From Orychophragmus violaceus (Eukaryota > Streptophyta > Magnoliopsida > Brassicales > Brassicaceae), in assembly GCA_030180135.1 (NCBI GenBank), contig CM058239.1, forward strand, positions 61,325,823 to 61,389,822: a stretch of DNA of 64,000 nt, in the 5' to 3' direction. Below the pieces are notes generated by a model. It was not told where the DNA came from, did not search any database, and saw only the letters and a list, made by a program, of their open reading frames with translations. How positions within the stretch are numbered: the stretch's first letter is position 1; every line of letters begins with the position of its first letter. A program made the position numbers and the translations under genes. Below are positions 32,968 to 44,700 of the stretch, piece after piece.

Positions 32968-33601
32968 TGTTGGAATTGTGTCCAGTAATCTCGGTACTGT
33001 CTCTAGAAAGTAAGAGTATGTCAATGATCAGACATAAGTCATATAATACTGGGGGTCATGATGGCTTGCTAGAGTCCGCTCATGATCTATAAGTCTTGGA
33101 CTTATTGCCTTTATTATATGATCCCATATGGGTCACACGCCTAAGCTAACAGGAAAATGTGTTGGAACGGCTTAGCAGAAGTACGACAAAAGTGCCAGGC
33201 ATTTGTCGTACTAAGAGAGAAAGATTAATGGGTCTGATTAAATGGGATTTAATCAGATTGGTGTTTTGGGCCCAAAAGCCCAAAAGGGAAAGAGAAGGCT
33301 TTTAATAAACAAAAACCAAATCTCTTTCTCCTAACCCTAGCCCCTGGCCGCGATTTTCCTCTCTCCCTGCGCCTCCCACCAGCTCGGTCTAGCAGCCGTT
33401 TTCTGTGATCGCGTGTGTGAACCTTTGGAGGATTCATCCCTCGGTGTATCTCTCTGATCTCTGACCTGTTCTTCCTTCTGCTGCAACAAACAGGTAAAAG
33501 GTGAGATCATCTATTGTTTCTATTCAAGAGAACCTAGATCTGTATGTTTAGGTTGATATGAATCTGTGAATTACATCAGGATCAACTAAACAATTCCTAC
33601 A
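32968..33601 (+). repeat. 3' LTR of element C
   Basis: 634 bp, two differences from the 5' LTR by eye. Confidence 0.93.
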
Positions 33602-34427
33602 AGAAGGTGGTCAAGAGTTCACATGATTTTGAATCTGTGGATACAAAATACGATCGAAAATATTTAAAATTGTGTTTACTATGTATCGACTGTTCCTGGA
33701 CACTACCACGATTATATCATATGCTAGACGCTTCTGATAAACATAAAGTTGTCAAGAGTTATACTATGTATCGACCATTTGTGGGCACTACCACGATTAT
33801 ATCACATGCTAGACGCTTCTGATGAACATAAGGTTCAGAGGCGGCTTAGATAGGGGGCGGTCAGTGCGACCGCCCCGGGGCCCACACCAAAATTTTAAAA
33901 ATAATAAATTTTTAGGATCTAAATTTAACAATATAAAAAGTTATAGGTTATTTTACATTAATAAATAATTACACGATTTAAGAAAATAATTTTTGGGGCC
34001 CAAAGTTAATAATATAAAAAATTTAAGTTTACATTTCTACACAAATATAAAATTAGAGAGCCCAAAAAAATTTTTTGCCTAAGGGCCCTTACCAAGAGTT
34101 AACCGGCCCTGATAAGGTTGTCAAGGGTTCACATGATTGTGAATCTGTGGACAAAAAGTACGATCAAAAATATTTAAAACTATGTTTACTATGTATCGAC
34201 TATTCGTGGACACTACCACGATTATATCACATTCTAGACACTTTTGATGAACAGAAGGTGGTCAAGAGTTCTACTATGTATCGACTATTCGTGGACACTA
34301 CCACGATTATATCACATGTTAGACGCTTCTGATGAACAGAAGGTGGTCAAGAGTTCACATGATTGTGAATTTGTGGACACAAATCAAGTGTGGACCACAA
34401 TCCATCCAAAATCAACATTCCGCTTCA
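33602..34427 (+). repeat. Tandem-unit interior of the long-TIR element
   Basis: Repeats of about 80 bp containing TATCGACTATTCGTGGACAC and CTAGACGCTTCTGATGAACA, arranged as pairs separated by about 60-bp spacers with ACATGATT(G/T)TGAAT. At least four units here plus those at 25670-25807. A hAT MITE interrupts one unit. Confidence 0.75.
33836..34111. mobile_element. hAT-type MITE, 276 bp
   Basis: Ends CAGAGGCGG and CCGGCCCTG form imperfect terminal inverted repeats. The 8-bp target duplication ATAAGGTT lies at 33828-33835 and 34112-34119. Non-coding, with GGGCCC-rich ends. Confidence 0.85.
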
Positions 34428-34854
34428 CCACTTCATATCCATGAGAAGCGTATAGCATGTGATATGATCGTGGTAGTATCCACGAATAGCCGATATTGTG
34501 GACACCTAGTCTAAATTGTCCTCTCTTTTTTGAATTCCGGTACATCGACCGATTTTATCTCCATTTTGGCGGTCTATATAGCCGGAAACCTCAACTCTGT
34601 CATCCTATCCACCGTCAAAAAAATGAGGAGTGAAAATAAAGGAAAAGTAAGAAAGAGAGTGAAGGGGGAAAAAAATGGATAGGAAGGATAGAGTGGTATC
34701 TCTATCCATACATAGAGTTACTTGATCTTTTCCCTTGTCTCTGAAGGGTAAAATAGTTTTTTTTAATGGACGCTCAAAAAAAGATACAAATTTTTCAAAA
34801 GATATAAAATTACACTGAAGAAACAAAAAAAAAAAGATAGAGTGCAAGCGACCC
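34428..34854 (-). repeat. Right terminal inverted repeat of the long-TIR element
   Basis: Inverted copy of 17902-18368. Possible 9-bp target duplication follows at 34855-34863. Confidence 0.8.
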
Positions 34855-34863
34855 ATATATATA

Positions 34864-35065
34864 CATTAATTTGGAGGATTGACGAATGGGGAAATGATTA
34901 ATTTTTCAAAAAATAGTAAAAAAACATATTTATGTAGTTATGAAGAGTTGATATTAATATATGTCTCCTTGTCCAATTATGGTGAGATTTATTTTGGCCT
35001 TTTGTTTATGGAACTTTCTAAAATTAAGCAAAGTTTTGATTATTTTTATTATATGAGTGAGCATA
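34864..35065. other. Spacer
   Basis: AT-rich, no gene recognised. Confidence 0.3.
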
Positions 35066-35757
35066 CAGGGCCGGCATTAGGTTAAAAGCACATGACACAA
35101 GAGCTTTAGGCCCTAAGATTTATCAAAACTATTAGGGGCATCCAATTTAAGTTTTTACCTTTGGTATAGTGGATTATGATCTTGCATATCTACCATTATT
35201 GGCGAGTTGGAACCTTAGACTTTAATTTATTTATTTGTTTGCCACTCACTCTTATTTAATAAACCTTTAACACAATTAATGATATAAAACAATGACGTTT
35301 TGAAAACATAAAAATCACAATTGATTTCAAAACCTCAACTGTAAACACAACTAATGATATCAAACGTTGCAATTGTGTTAGCTTATTGTGTATCGGTTCT
35401 GAGTGTAAGCTTTCACGAATCCTCTTGACTATTGGTTTTAATGACATTTCTCCAAGATTTTGGAAGCTTATGTTTTTGATAATTCTTTGTTTATGACTAT
35501 CCTTTCTGCTATTGTTGGATGGGTTGCTCTAAATCTAGTATGTTAAACTTTTTGCTTGAATCTGATTGTAGTATTGTAGTTTGCTTGATTCAAATCCTTG
35601 CTTTTATATCTCTCGCAAATGCACTCATCACATAATAACTATAATGTTCTTTGGTTTCGAACTTTGGCCTTTTTGAGTTTCAGGCAATTGGTTGTATGTT
35701 TGATTAAGGGGCAATGATTTTTAGTTTGCTTTAGGCGCCAAACTAATCCGGGCTGGT
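35066..35757. mobile_element. Probable hAT remnant
   Basis: Starts CAGGGCCGGCATTAGG and ends AATCCGGGCTGG, roughly inverted to each other, with the TTTAGGCCC/GGGGCA style of many plant hAT non-autonomous elements. No 8-bp duplication could be matched, so the right end is uncertain. Confidence 0.4.
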
Positions 35758-35923
35758 GGCACTGGATAATTACATATAATTATGTATGAAATATTGTTCA
35801 CACATTTTAAAAAAAAAAACCTTTAACATCTTTAAAAAAAAATCTTTAACACTAAATTTCGGATCAACCCTTCATTCTTTTCTCATACAAGTCAACCCAT
35901 ATTGTATTAGTCAACCCGCAATA

Positions 35924-36859
35924 TAACACATCCGTGATATGATGACTTGGCACCGTCTCAATTATTAACAGAATCCTAAACTACGTCGTTTTGAGCTCTT
36001 GAAAAACAATAAACTCCACGCCGTTTCTGGGTTGGGAAAATTAGGGTTCTAGAGGAGATATTATAGACAAGTGCGTCCAGATCCTTTTTCGATTCTGCAA
36101 ATCTCTCATTGTCGTAAGCATCCACTAGGTAGACCACGGCATCTACCGAAACTAATTGTTCATAACTCTGCCATTGAAGAAGTTTGAATAGGTCGAAACA
36201 TTTGGAGTTACAGATTCTGATTCTACTATGGTTATCGAAAAAGCTTTGCACTCAATCTTCGACAAGGATAACAGGAAAACTGTTTTAATTAAAGGATATT
36301 AAAACCAGACACTTAATTGAACGTTTAGCAAATTGATAAAATATCTAGTCCATTAATCTCACATCTTAGCCGACTAATTGAGCACCTAACTGATCAATGC
36401 TTAGTGGTTCATTAGCTAATTAACGAGGTGGAGAGCCAGGGATAATCAATTACTTAGCCGATTAACTAGTTTTTTTTTTAACATAAGCCGATTAACTAGT
36501 TGATCGATCAAGTAGAACTTTTATACCCAAATCAAGACAATTTATCTACATAACAGGAGACAGTTTGTTCTCTCGCGGCGGTAACAGATGACGAACATGT
36601 TTTAGTTGATACAAAGGAGAGAGGTGACTGTTTTAAGGCGAATCGTGAGAGGTATGTTTCACCATCTAGTTTTTCCACAGGAAGAAAGGGGAAGAAGACA
36701 AATAATTTTTTTTTCTTTTAAAATAATATATTAAACAAAAAATTAAAGAAACATGTTGTTTTTTTACCTAAAAACAACATGGATTGTAAAAATGAGGTAG
36801 TTTTATAATCCGTTAAGATTTTTCACAGTGCCAAGTCATCATATCACACAGATGTGTTA
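35924..36859. mobile_element. MULE-like segment carrying a SAR1 fragment (Pack-MULE candidate)
   Basis: A pair of inverted repeats of about 70 bp (35924-35993 and 36788-36859), both beginning TAACACATC and containing ATATGATGACTTGGCAC. By eye they are about 80% identical. They bound 936 bp that includes a fragment of a SAR1 GTPase coding sequence. No 9-bp duplication was found, partly because a MITE sits against the right end. Confidence 0.55.
36060..36251 (-). pseudogene. SAR1 small GTPase fragment
   Basis: The minus-strand frame contains VDAVVYLVDAYDNERFAESK followed by KDLDAL. This matches the SAR1 COPII GTPase around its YLVDA…ERF..SK..LDALL block, just before the NKID motif. An upstream FDL suggests the preceding KAFDLGGH region in diverged form. 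The similarity stops after about 31 residues and the rest of the 193-aa family protein is absent. SAR1 controls COPII coat assembly at the ER; this piece cannot work as a GTPase because the P-loop and NKID motifs are missing. It sits inside an inverted-repeat segment, which points to gene capture by a transposon. Confidence 0.75.
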
Positions 36860-37121
36860 GAGCAGGTCCATCGGTGAACCCCATTAGGGGGTTCTTATTT
36901 TAATTTTTTATTGTTTTTTTTTTTTTTTTTTTAGCTGGTGAAAAAAAAAATAAAAAAAAAAATTAAAAAAAAGTAACCAACCGGGTTCCGCCACGTGGCG
37001 AACCCGGGTTCTAAAAAACTCCCAAATAAGAACCCCTCCTCCAACCTCTCTCTTCCTTTATATTATAATATTATTTTTTTTTTAGAACCCCACCCCCTAA
37101 GAACCGCCGATGGGGGTGGTC
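36860..37121. mobile_element. MITE with TTA duplication (Harbinger-like)
   Basis: Ends GAGCAGGTCCATCGGTG and the inverse of GACCACCCCCATCGGCG, flanked by TTA (36857-36859 and 37122-37124). A 3-bp TTA duplication fits PIF/Harbinger-type MITEs. The middle holds long T and A runs and a near-perfect palindrome around CACGTG (36992-36997). Confidence 0.7.
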
Positions 37122-37148
37122 TTATATTATTGGTTGATTGGTAGAATG

Positions 37149-37255
37149 CAATGTTTTTAAAACCGGACCGGCGACTGAACCGGTAAAATTGTTGGGTCAT
37201 AGATTAATATGGTCTGACCGGGTTCGATCGGATCCGACCATATTTGTTGATAATT

Positions 37256-37303
<48 letters not shown>

Positions 37304-37840
37304 GTTATCAATTTTAAACTATCAAGACACTTTGATAATCATAATTTTTAAAAACCTTCAAAAGTTTAAATGTTAAATAATAATGTTTCGACATATTTTA
37401 AAAATGTTGAGACCTAGACCAAAAGACGTTATGAAACACTTTAAATGGATAATTTATCGTCAAGACATATTGTTCACCATATACATCATGTTTCTTAGAT
37501 GCATAGTTTTTACTTTCTATGTTATTCGTCTATTAAGAGAAGAGATAAGATATAATAACACATTTAGTCTTATTTTTTAAAAAATATTTTAAATTAATAT
37601 AGTTCTATTTGATTGTTTAGGAAAGAAAAATTAGTTAACATAATATAAAACAATATTTTTTTATAAAATCCGGTTTGATACGGTTTAATGGGTCACCGGT
37701 TTTCGGTTTTTTAACGGTTCAATCCGGTTTTTTAACCGGTTCAACTACCATTGGATTTTATAATCGACCCAACCCGGGTATGCTTCCGGTTCGCGGTTCA
37801 ACCCGGTCCGACCGCCGGGTCGGTCCGGTTTTAAAAACAC
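37149..37840. mobile_element. Non-autonomous MULE-like element, 692 bp
   Basis: Ends CAATGTTTTTAAAACCGG and the inverse of GTGTTTTTAAAACCGG, flanked by the 10-bp direct repeat TGGTAGAATG (37139-37148 and 37841-37850). The length of the duplication and the inverted ends suggest a Mutator-like MITE. The interior has ACCGG-rich ends and a TA microsatellite. Confidence 0.8.
37258..37300. repeat. (TA)n microsatellite
   Basis: About 21 uninterrupted TA dinucleotides inside the MULE-like element. Confidence 0.9.
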
Positions 37841-37850
37841 TGGTAGAATG

Positions 37851-38335
37851 TGAGTTGACTTGTATGAGAAGAGGATGAAAGGTTGATCCGAAATTTGGCA
37901 ACGGATCACGAGTTAATTTGCAGAAAATCCTAATGAAAAATATAACACAAAAGCTCAATCATTCTCAAAGAAATTTTATTAAACATTTTTATAAGTGCGT
38001 ATTAAAAAGAAAACAAGAAAAACAACGATAGTAAACATAAGTGAACAATAATTGAAAATACGAATAAAAAGACAACAAACAGATGCATCTAAATTTAGAA
38101 ACAGTCGGGAGTCTTTTACATAGAGAACAGTTAAAGAACACAACACAAAACATAAATGTCCCAAGGCAGGACATATTGGTGTTTTTTGGTGAGGACAATA
38201 TTGTCTGGTTGTGTCTATCAAAAACCTATGATTTCAGAAAACAAAACCACCAAAACCCCTCACTTACAAAATCAACAAACAAATACAATCCAATGGCACA
38301 ACGAAACCTGAATAAAACACTTATGATCATTGGCT
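37851..38335. other. 3' flank of the Pumilio gene
   Basis: Presumed 3' UTR and terminator of the Pumilio gene (minus strand). The ORFs here are short and overlapping, with no recognisable product. Confidence 0.4.
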
Positions 38336-40509
38336 CTAGAGATTGAGTTTCTCCAGAATTTTACTCCCATACTTGTTGCACCTCATCAATTGTTTGTTAC
38401 GCTCTATATGCCTCATCAAGCTGATGCGCAAATTGCCCTGCAAACACCAATTACGATCCTCATCATCTCGCACATAATCTTTACGCATAAAGACCACAAC
38501 ATTATACAACGTAGGGCCTTAATATTCATTACCTTACACACAAACCATGCGGTTTGAATGACGTAGTTTCCAGACTGGTCTAGAAGAAGTGTATCAATAT
38601 CTGTAAGCAAGTCGTATACGATCATGCTAGGGTCGATATACTGTATTTTCAAGAACTTCTCCACTACATGACTTCCATATTTGTCACGGGAGAGGTACGA
38701 GTAGTTCCCTAACAGCTGTTGCACGAGCAAAAGTGTTACATTTGGAACTTTCAGCTCCACTACATACTGCACCAAGTAGTTTCTGAAAGAGAACATAACA
38801 CTTGTGAGTATAAGAATACGATTGTATGTATCATTCATCATTTCATCTCATGTTTACCCGTAGCAGTTCAGGCAGAGTCTCAAAGCATTAGCGATTATCT
38901 CATGAATCAAACGCTGCGTTACCACCTGACAACCAAGGACAAGACATTCCTGAAGCATGCAGCAGCCAAGTTGATCAATTGCTATCCGGAAACAGTTTTG
39001 AGCGATAACTTCAAGAAGGTTCTGTAAAGAAGAGAAAAACAACACAGGGGATAGAAGAAAGAGTGTTATATTTCAAGAGCAAATCTGCTTGGAAAAAAAT
39101 GATTCATGGCTAATTTTACTTGTACCACAAGCAAGAATGTTACAACTGCTACAGTGTTTTCAGTCATATGACATCTGCAGAAGCTGAATAAAACAGACAC
39201 AGCAAATTAACTGAAGAGAGGCTAATTAAACATCCAATTGATTCATCTACTTTGAGTTGCTACAGTAGATTTCTTTCAACTATATGGGATAAGACAGGGA
39301 CTTCCAGTTTGAAAAAGACGGCCTTTCTTAACAAACAACGACGGCAAGAAACAAAGATTCAGCTTTCTACTAACCAACTAAACTTTTGAGATATCCCTAT
39401 CAACCATATAGTAACAAAATACTAAAAGAAGTGAAGCAGAGTAGTGTGAAAGAGATGCTTACCCTACTATGCGAGGGTTGAAACTGCGTGAAGCATTGCA
39501 TAATCACATGTTTCGCATTTTTGCATCTTGTAAATGCAACTGCTCCCATGCTTACAGCTCCCACGAGGCGCAAAATTTGTTCCTCAGAATAAAGACACCT
39601 CAACAGCGACTGTATCGAACGGGACCTGATAATGCCAAAACAATGAAAATTAGCAAACAAAAGGATCAAGAAACAAATAACAAGAATCACAAGTGTGTAC
39701 CCGAATTGATCAACGCATATGGTATCAAACCGAAACTGGTGCTGAGTGATCAAATCAATAATCTGAGTGATCTGTTCAGAGCTGCACTTCTCCATTAGCT
39801 TCTGAACGACATGACAACCAAAAAGGTCAACCATCAACTCACGGATATGAAAGATAACCTCGTTGAAAATCACATCAATCGTCTCCCTCGAGCCCCCTTC
39901 GATCCTCTTCTGCAACAGAAGACTCGCATTTCGATCTTTAGCAAGCAAGGCAATCGATCCCAGAGACTTGTTCACGAAACCTTTGTTTCCCCTCATCCAA
40001 GAGCCAAACCCATTGTTTGAATCCCAATGACGATCTCTTGACAAGTAAGGAACGTCTTGCGAATTTCCGTTTAAGAAACAACCATTGTTAAGCATCACAC
40101 TACTTTGCCCTCCATTAAAATAATCATTCTGAGAGGATGTTCTCTGATTCATCACCGGTTGCAAATCTATTTCACGCTGAGACCGATACCCACCACCAGC
40201 AACATCACCGCCGCCACCATTGATCCCTTGATTTTGTAGTGAAGACGACGATCCATTGGTCCAAAGTGACGGATTCTGCTGACGAACAGTTGAATCGCGA
40301 ACGGAGAGCCTATCGAAAGAGGACTCTAGGGTTTGGAAATCAACACCAGTTGGGAATCGAAATAGCTGTTCGTCCAAAGCTATGTAATCGTCGGGTTGAG
40401 GCTGAGAAAGTTGCGACTGAGACGCAACTCGTCGATACGCCACCGGATTCTCGCCCGTCGTCGGACATCCGTCACGTTCGCCGTTTGAGTTGACGCGAGA
40501 CGATTCCAT
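38336..40509 (-). CDS. Pumilio/PUF RNA-binding protein (APUM-like), five exons, 495 aa
   Basis: Exons on the minus strand: 40509-39701, 39625-39463, 39021-38858, 38782-38533 and 38437-38336; 1488 nt in all, phases consistent, GT-AG at every intron, stop TAG at 38336. The N-terminal about 170 residues are low complexity (Gly, Ser, Asn, Gln). Then eight PUF repeats form an RNA-binding solenoid: R2 VDLFGCHVVQK, R3 VDQFGSRSIQ, R5 IDQLGCCMLQ, R6 CYGNYLVQ, R7 KYGSHVVE, R8 QSGNYVIQ. By the PUF code R8-R5 (NQ, SE, NQ, CQ) read UGUA. R4 has Lys/Met at the code positions, so its base is unclear; R2 is Cys/Gln. PUF proteins bind 3' UTRs of mRNAs and repress or destabilise them, mainly in the cytoplasm. 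Closest in style to Arabidopsis APUM7-12, but the exact paralogue is not assigned. It is the only intact ordinary host gene seen. The ATG was chosen because it opens the full frame. Confidence 0.88.
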
Positions 40510-41765
40510 GACTAAGAAAAGAAGCTGAAGACGAAAAAAAAAGAGAGAATTTATATTAAGGGTAAAAAGAAAGAGTCTCTTTCTCTGAGGTTTGGGGAAA
40601 TAATTTAATACGAATGGAAATATATAGAGAGAGTGAGATTTTAGGTATTAATGGAGGAAGAGTGATTAAGGTAATTAAGAGAGATTTAATTACAGAAGGA
40701 AAAATAAATAAATAAATAAATAAGCTTAAACAAGAAAATATTAAAGAGATTGAATACGTTTGAAATCTCAAAGCGCTGCTGTATTGCACTTGTTCTTTCT
40801 TCTTCTGCTGGTTTTGCCATGCACATTAAATAATCACAAATATATTCCAATACGACTTCGTACAGTCAAAGTCTCAGTGCATTTCAACGAAAGAATCGCG
40901 TGGACCACACGAACTTGGCTAAGACATATTTTGATTAATTTTTTATTTCATAATGACGCAATAATAGCTTTTGATCTTGTATATTATTTTAGATAATTAT
41001 CAAAATTATTGAGATATAATTATCAGTTCAATAAAATAATTAATCATATAATTCCTTATCAAACGAATATATACTATTTAGGTTTTTGATTTAGGTTTTA
41101 ATTGATGTGTAGATTTATTTTTGTGATAATATTTATATTAATTGAGAAGTGTTTTTGGTCTTATATTCATTCTCAAAACGGCCAATTACTAATTTACCAT
41201 CAATAAAATTATATTAATTACTGTGTTAATTTTAATTTATATTTATATTTTTATAATATAAATATACATAGCTTTGGATAAAAAATAAGATGATAAATAT
41301 GAGTTATTCTATAAATCTTTAAAATATATGTTAAAAAAATAAAATATTGTTATATTAAAAACTTTATACTTTCCAAATACTCAAATTTTTTATAACAAAA
41401 AAAAAATTTAAGTGGTTCGATACGAATTTGTTTTAGGTCTATCGAACCGTTATTGAGTTTTTGGTAAATGTAGGATAAACAATTTAACCAATGAGGAGCC
41501 AACCTAACTCACCTCCACTTGGTGTTTGTGCTCAGGATTTTTTCATTTGGCTTCAAACAATAACATGGTCAAGACGAGATCTAGTGGACAAAAAGGAAGT
41601 TAGATATGTTTGAGCTAGATTAGTTTAAGGATTGATCATATATGCGGTGTAGACGAGGATAAAACAAAGCGACAGATCATGTGGTAATTTAAAGGGCAAT
41701 AAACAAATTTTTTGAACCTTTCAAACTAAAATGTTGGCCTTCGAATGAGGGTGAAGCCTATGGGC
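40510..41765. other. Pumilio promoter side and AT-rich spacer
   Basis: 40510-40760 is GA-rich and probably holds the 5' UTR and promoter of the Pumilio gene. 40760-41765 is AT-rich with no gene seen. Confidence 0.4.
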
Positions 41766-44700
41766 TGAGAGTGCAAAATAAAACATTGTCGTTTAGTTAA
41801 TTTGCATAAGTTTAAATGTTTCAGAAATGAATAAGCCATCCTGACTTGTAGGAGTAGAAGTAGGAGTCAATTTAACTGTTAATTGGGTTAGAATTGGTAG
41901 CAAGTAGTTTTTGTAAAGGTCTATATAAAGACCAACTTAAAAAAAAAATGCAAGTGAAGTATTCAACTAACACGATATGTTTCCTCTATTTTCTGAATCA
42001 CTTTGTAAATAAAAAAATTGGTATCAGAGCTTGTTGAGAGCATGATACGGAAAATCAGAAAATATTAGTGAAAATATGTTAATGATACCACAGTTTGATG
42101 GAGATTATGAACATTAGGTTATACTCATGGAGAATTTTATCAAAACGAAGGAATGGTGGATCTCATAGAGATGGGGATCACACATCCAGAAAGAAATGTG
42201 ATCCTGACATGAGCACAACAAATGAAGCTTGCGGAGTTAACTTTAAAGGACCACAAAGTGAAGAACTACATATTCGCCTCCATCAATAAGAAGATCCTCA
42301 AGACGATATTGAAGAAGGATAGAAATATCTATGGGAGTGTATGAAGACAAAATACCAAGGAAACTCTCGAGTATAGAGTGCACAATTATGGAGGATGAGG
42401 AGAAGCTTTGAAGTGTTAGATATGAAGATAGGAGAGTGAAGGAAGCCACCAACAATATGCATAATTTGGGAGAAGTCATGCCATATTGAAATATGGTTGA
42501 AAAGATTTTGAGAACTCGGGTTGAGAAGCTCACATACATCGTATGTGCCATTGAGGAGTTTAACGACATCAAAGAGGTGGTTGTCGATGGATTGAGAGCT
42601 CTCATATGGTTCATGATAACAATCTGAGCAGTCATACATAGGAGGAACAGGCTCTAAATGTGGAAGGACAATGGAGATATGACGGTGGAAGAGGTCGGGG
42701 TAGAAAATCTATATGAGGAATAGAAAGAGGAGGATATCAAGGTCGTGTATGAGGAGGAAAAAGTTACAACAAGGAGCTGTTGGAGTACTTCAAATGCCAC
42801 AAGATGGGACACTACAAAGCGGAGTGTCCAGAATGAGGAAAAGAAGTCAATTGCATAATTGGAGGAGGACATGTTACTAATGGCACATGTTAACATGATC
42901 AAAGGATAAAAGAAACACATTTGGTATCTAGACTCGGGTTGTATTAACCATATGTGCGAAAACAAAGACTGTTTATTGAACTCGACAACAAGTTTTGCAA
43001 AAATGTGTAGTTAAGTGATGATATGAAGATGGTGGTTGAAGGTGGAGACAACCTGCGGTTGGAGATTAATGGAGTTATCTCAGTAACCACCTATGTTTAT
43101 TATGTTTCAGGGCTGAAAAACATTCTAGTCAGTTTGGGGCAACTACAACAGACATGACTAAAGATAGTCATTGAAAATGACATATGTGAAGTTGAGCAAA
43201 ATCAGAAAAAGAAAATTATCATGCATTTTGCTATGTCAAAGAACTGAATTTTCATAATATTGAAATGTGTGAATGAGGCTTCAGAGAACCAGTGCCTACA
43301 AAAGATGGAGAAACCTGACCAGTTATGGCATAATAGATTTGGACATCTCAATCAAAGGGGGTGAAGTCACTAGTGGAGAAGAACATGGTAGAATGGCTTA
43401 TCATATCTCAAACATGATGAAACTGAAGCAACTTTAAGTGAAGTTTGTATGAAGGGGAAGTAGAACCGCAAAAGTATTCCCAAGAAAAGTCTATCGAAAT
43501 CAAAATGAGGACTGCAACTTGTTCACAGTGACATATTTGGACTAATTACTCCAACATCAAAAAGTGGTAAGAAGTACATTGTCAACTTTATTGATGATTA
43601 TAGCAGAAATGTTTAGACATGCTTTATCTCAGAGAAGTTAGAATCTCTCAATGCCTTCATGGAGTTTCGAGCTGTCGCAGAAACAGAGTTGGGACAGGGG
43701 TGGTATGTCTGAGAACTGATCAAGTTGGTGAGTACAATTAAAATACCTTTGATGACTAGTGCAGAGAAAATGGAATAATGAGGAGACATACTGCAGCTTA
43801 TACGCCACAAAAAATGTCATAGCTGAAAGAAAAAAATCAAAATGTCATGAACATGACAAGATATTTGATAGTGGAGATGGCAGAACCTCGAAAGTTTTAA
43901 CGAGAAGTTGTAGCGTATGCACTGCATATTTTGAATCAAAGTCCATCAACTAAGTTAAGTGAAGTAACACCTCAAAATAAATGGATCAACCACAAACCAA
44001 TGGTGGGTCATCTTAGTGTTTTGGATGCATTGCATATGCCATGCTCCCATACGAAAAACAAATCAAACGATGAAAAGAGCATCAGATGCGTTATGTTTGG
44101 AGTGAGTGAAGAGTCAAAAGCATATCTTCATACAATCATGAGTCGAAGAAGATAGTAATAAGCTAAGATGTTCAGTTTGATGAGAGGATGTGATGGATTT
44201 GGGATCCAAGATGATGAGCTAGTCTAGAAGGATACGACATAAGAAGAACAAGATACTTGTGAGAATCATGGTAACATAATAGACAAAAAAACTACTGAGG
44301 AACCAAACACATATGGAGAAAATATTGAAGAGGAGATAGAGCATTAATCAAGGCCTCTCCAGGCCGGCATACGAGAAGGTTCAATGAGAAAAAGACAAGC
44401 TTGATTATGATGTAAAAATGCTGGTTTATCATCTCGGAAGAAGGAGAGGATATAATCTCAATGTTCATTGCAACAGAGGATCCTGATACATTTTAAGAAA
44501 CAATACAAAAAGACGTTTGGAGGAAAGCGATGGAAGTAGAAATCTCATCCATAGAGAAAAATAAAATGTGGGAGCTTATGGACCTGAAAGAAGGACTCAA
44601 AGTAATTGGTGTGGATCTTTAAAACTAAACTCAACAAGAGAAGAGAAATAGACAAACTGAAAGTGGGATTAGTCGCAAAGGGCTATCAACATGAGCAAGG

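Larger units (their letters stand above)
25808..33601 (+). mobile_element. Copia LTR retrotransposon C (nearly complete)
   Basis: LTRs 25808-26441 and 32968-33601 (634 bp each) differ at two positions by eye (0.3%). The target duplication AGAAG lies at 25803-25807 and 33602-33606. All Copia domains are present in order (Gag, PR, IN, RT, RNase H), broken by one frameshift near 29930. This is the best candidate type of helper for A, B and D, although its LTRs are of another subfamily. Confidence 0.95.
17902..34854. mobile_element. Long-TIR (Mutator-like) element, split by nested insertions
   Basis: The first about 465 bp (17902-18368) are the inverted complement of 34428-34854, with the same order of landmarks. 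A 9-bp AT-rich duplication ATATATATA (34855-34863, and within the TA run before 17902) is possible but ambiguous. Removing retrotransposons B and C leaves an element of about 1.9 kb. The interior is non-coding and made of tandem units related to the inner end of the TIR. Long TIRs and no transposase fit a non-autonomous MULE. Confidence 0.7.

Noticed and set aside
39469..40493. Plus-strand ORFs over the Pumilio gene
   Set aside because: They are antisense to well-supported exons and introns and show no domain.
40760..40996. Possible small secreted peptide with a signal-like N terminus
   Set aside because: The frame starts at TTG, not ATG, in the Pumilio promoter region, and it has no cysteine pattern or family match.
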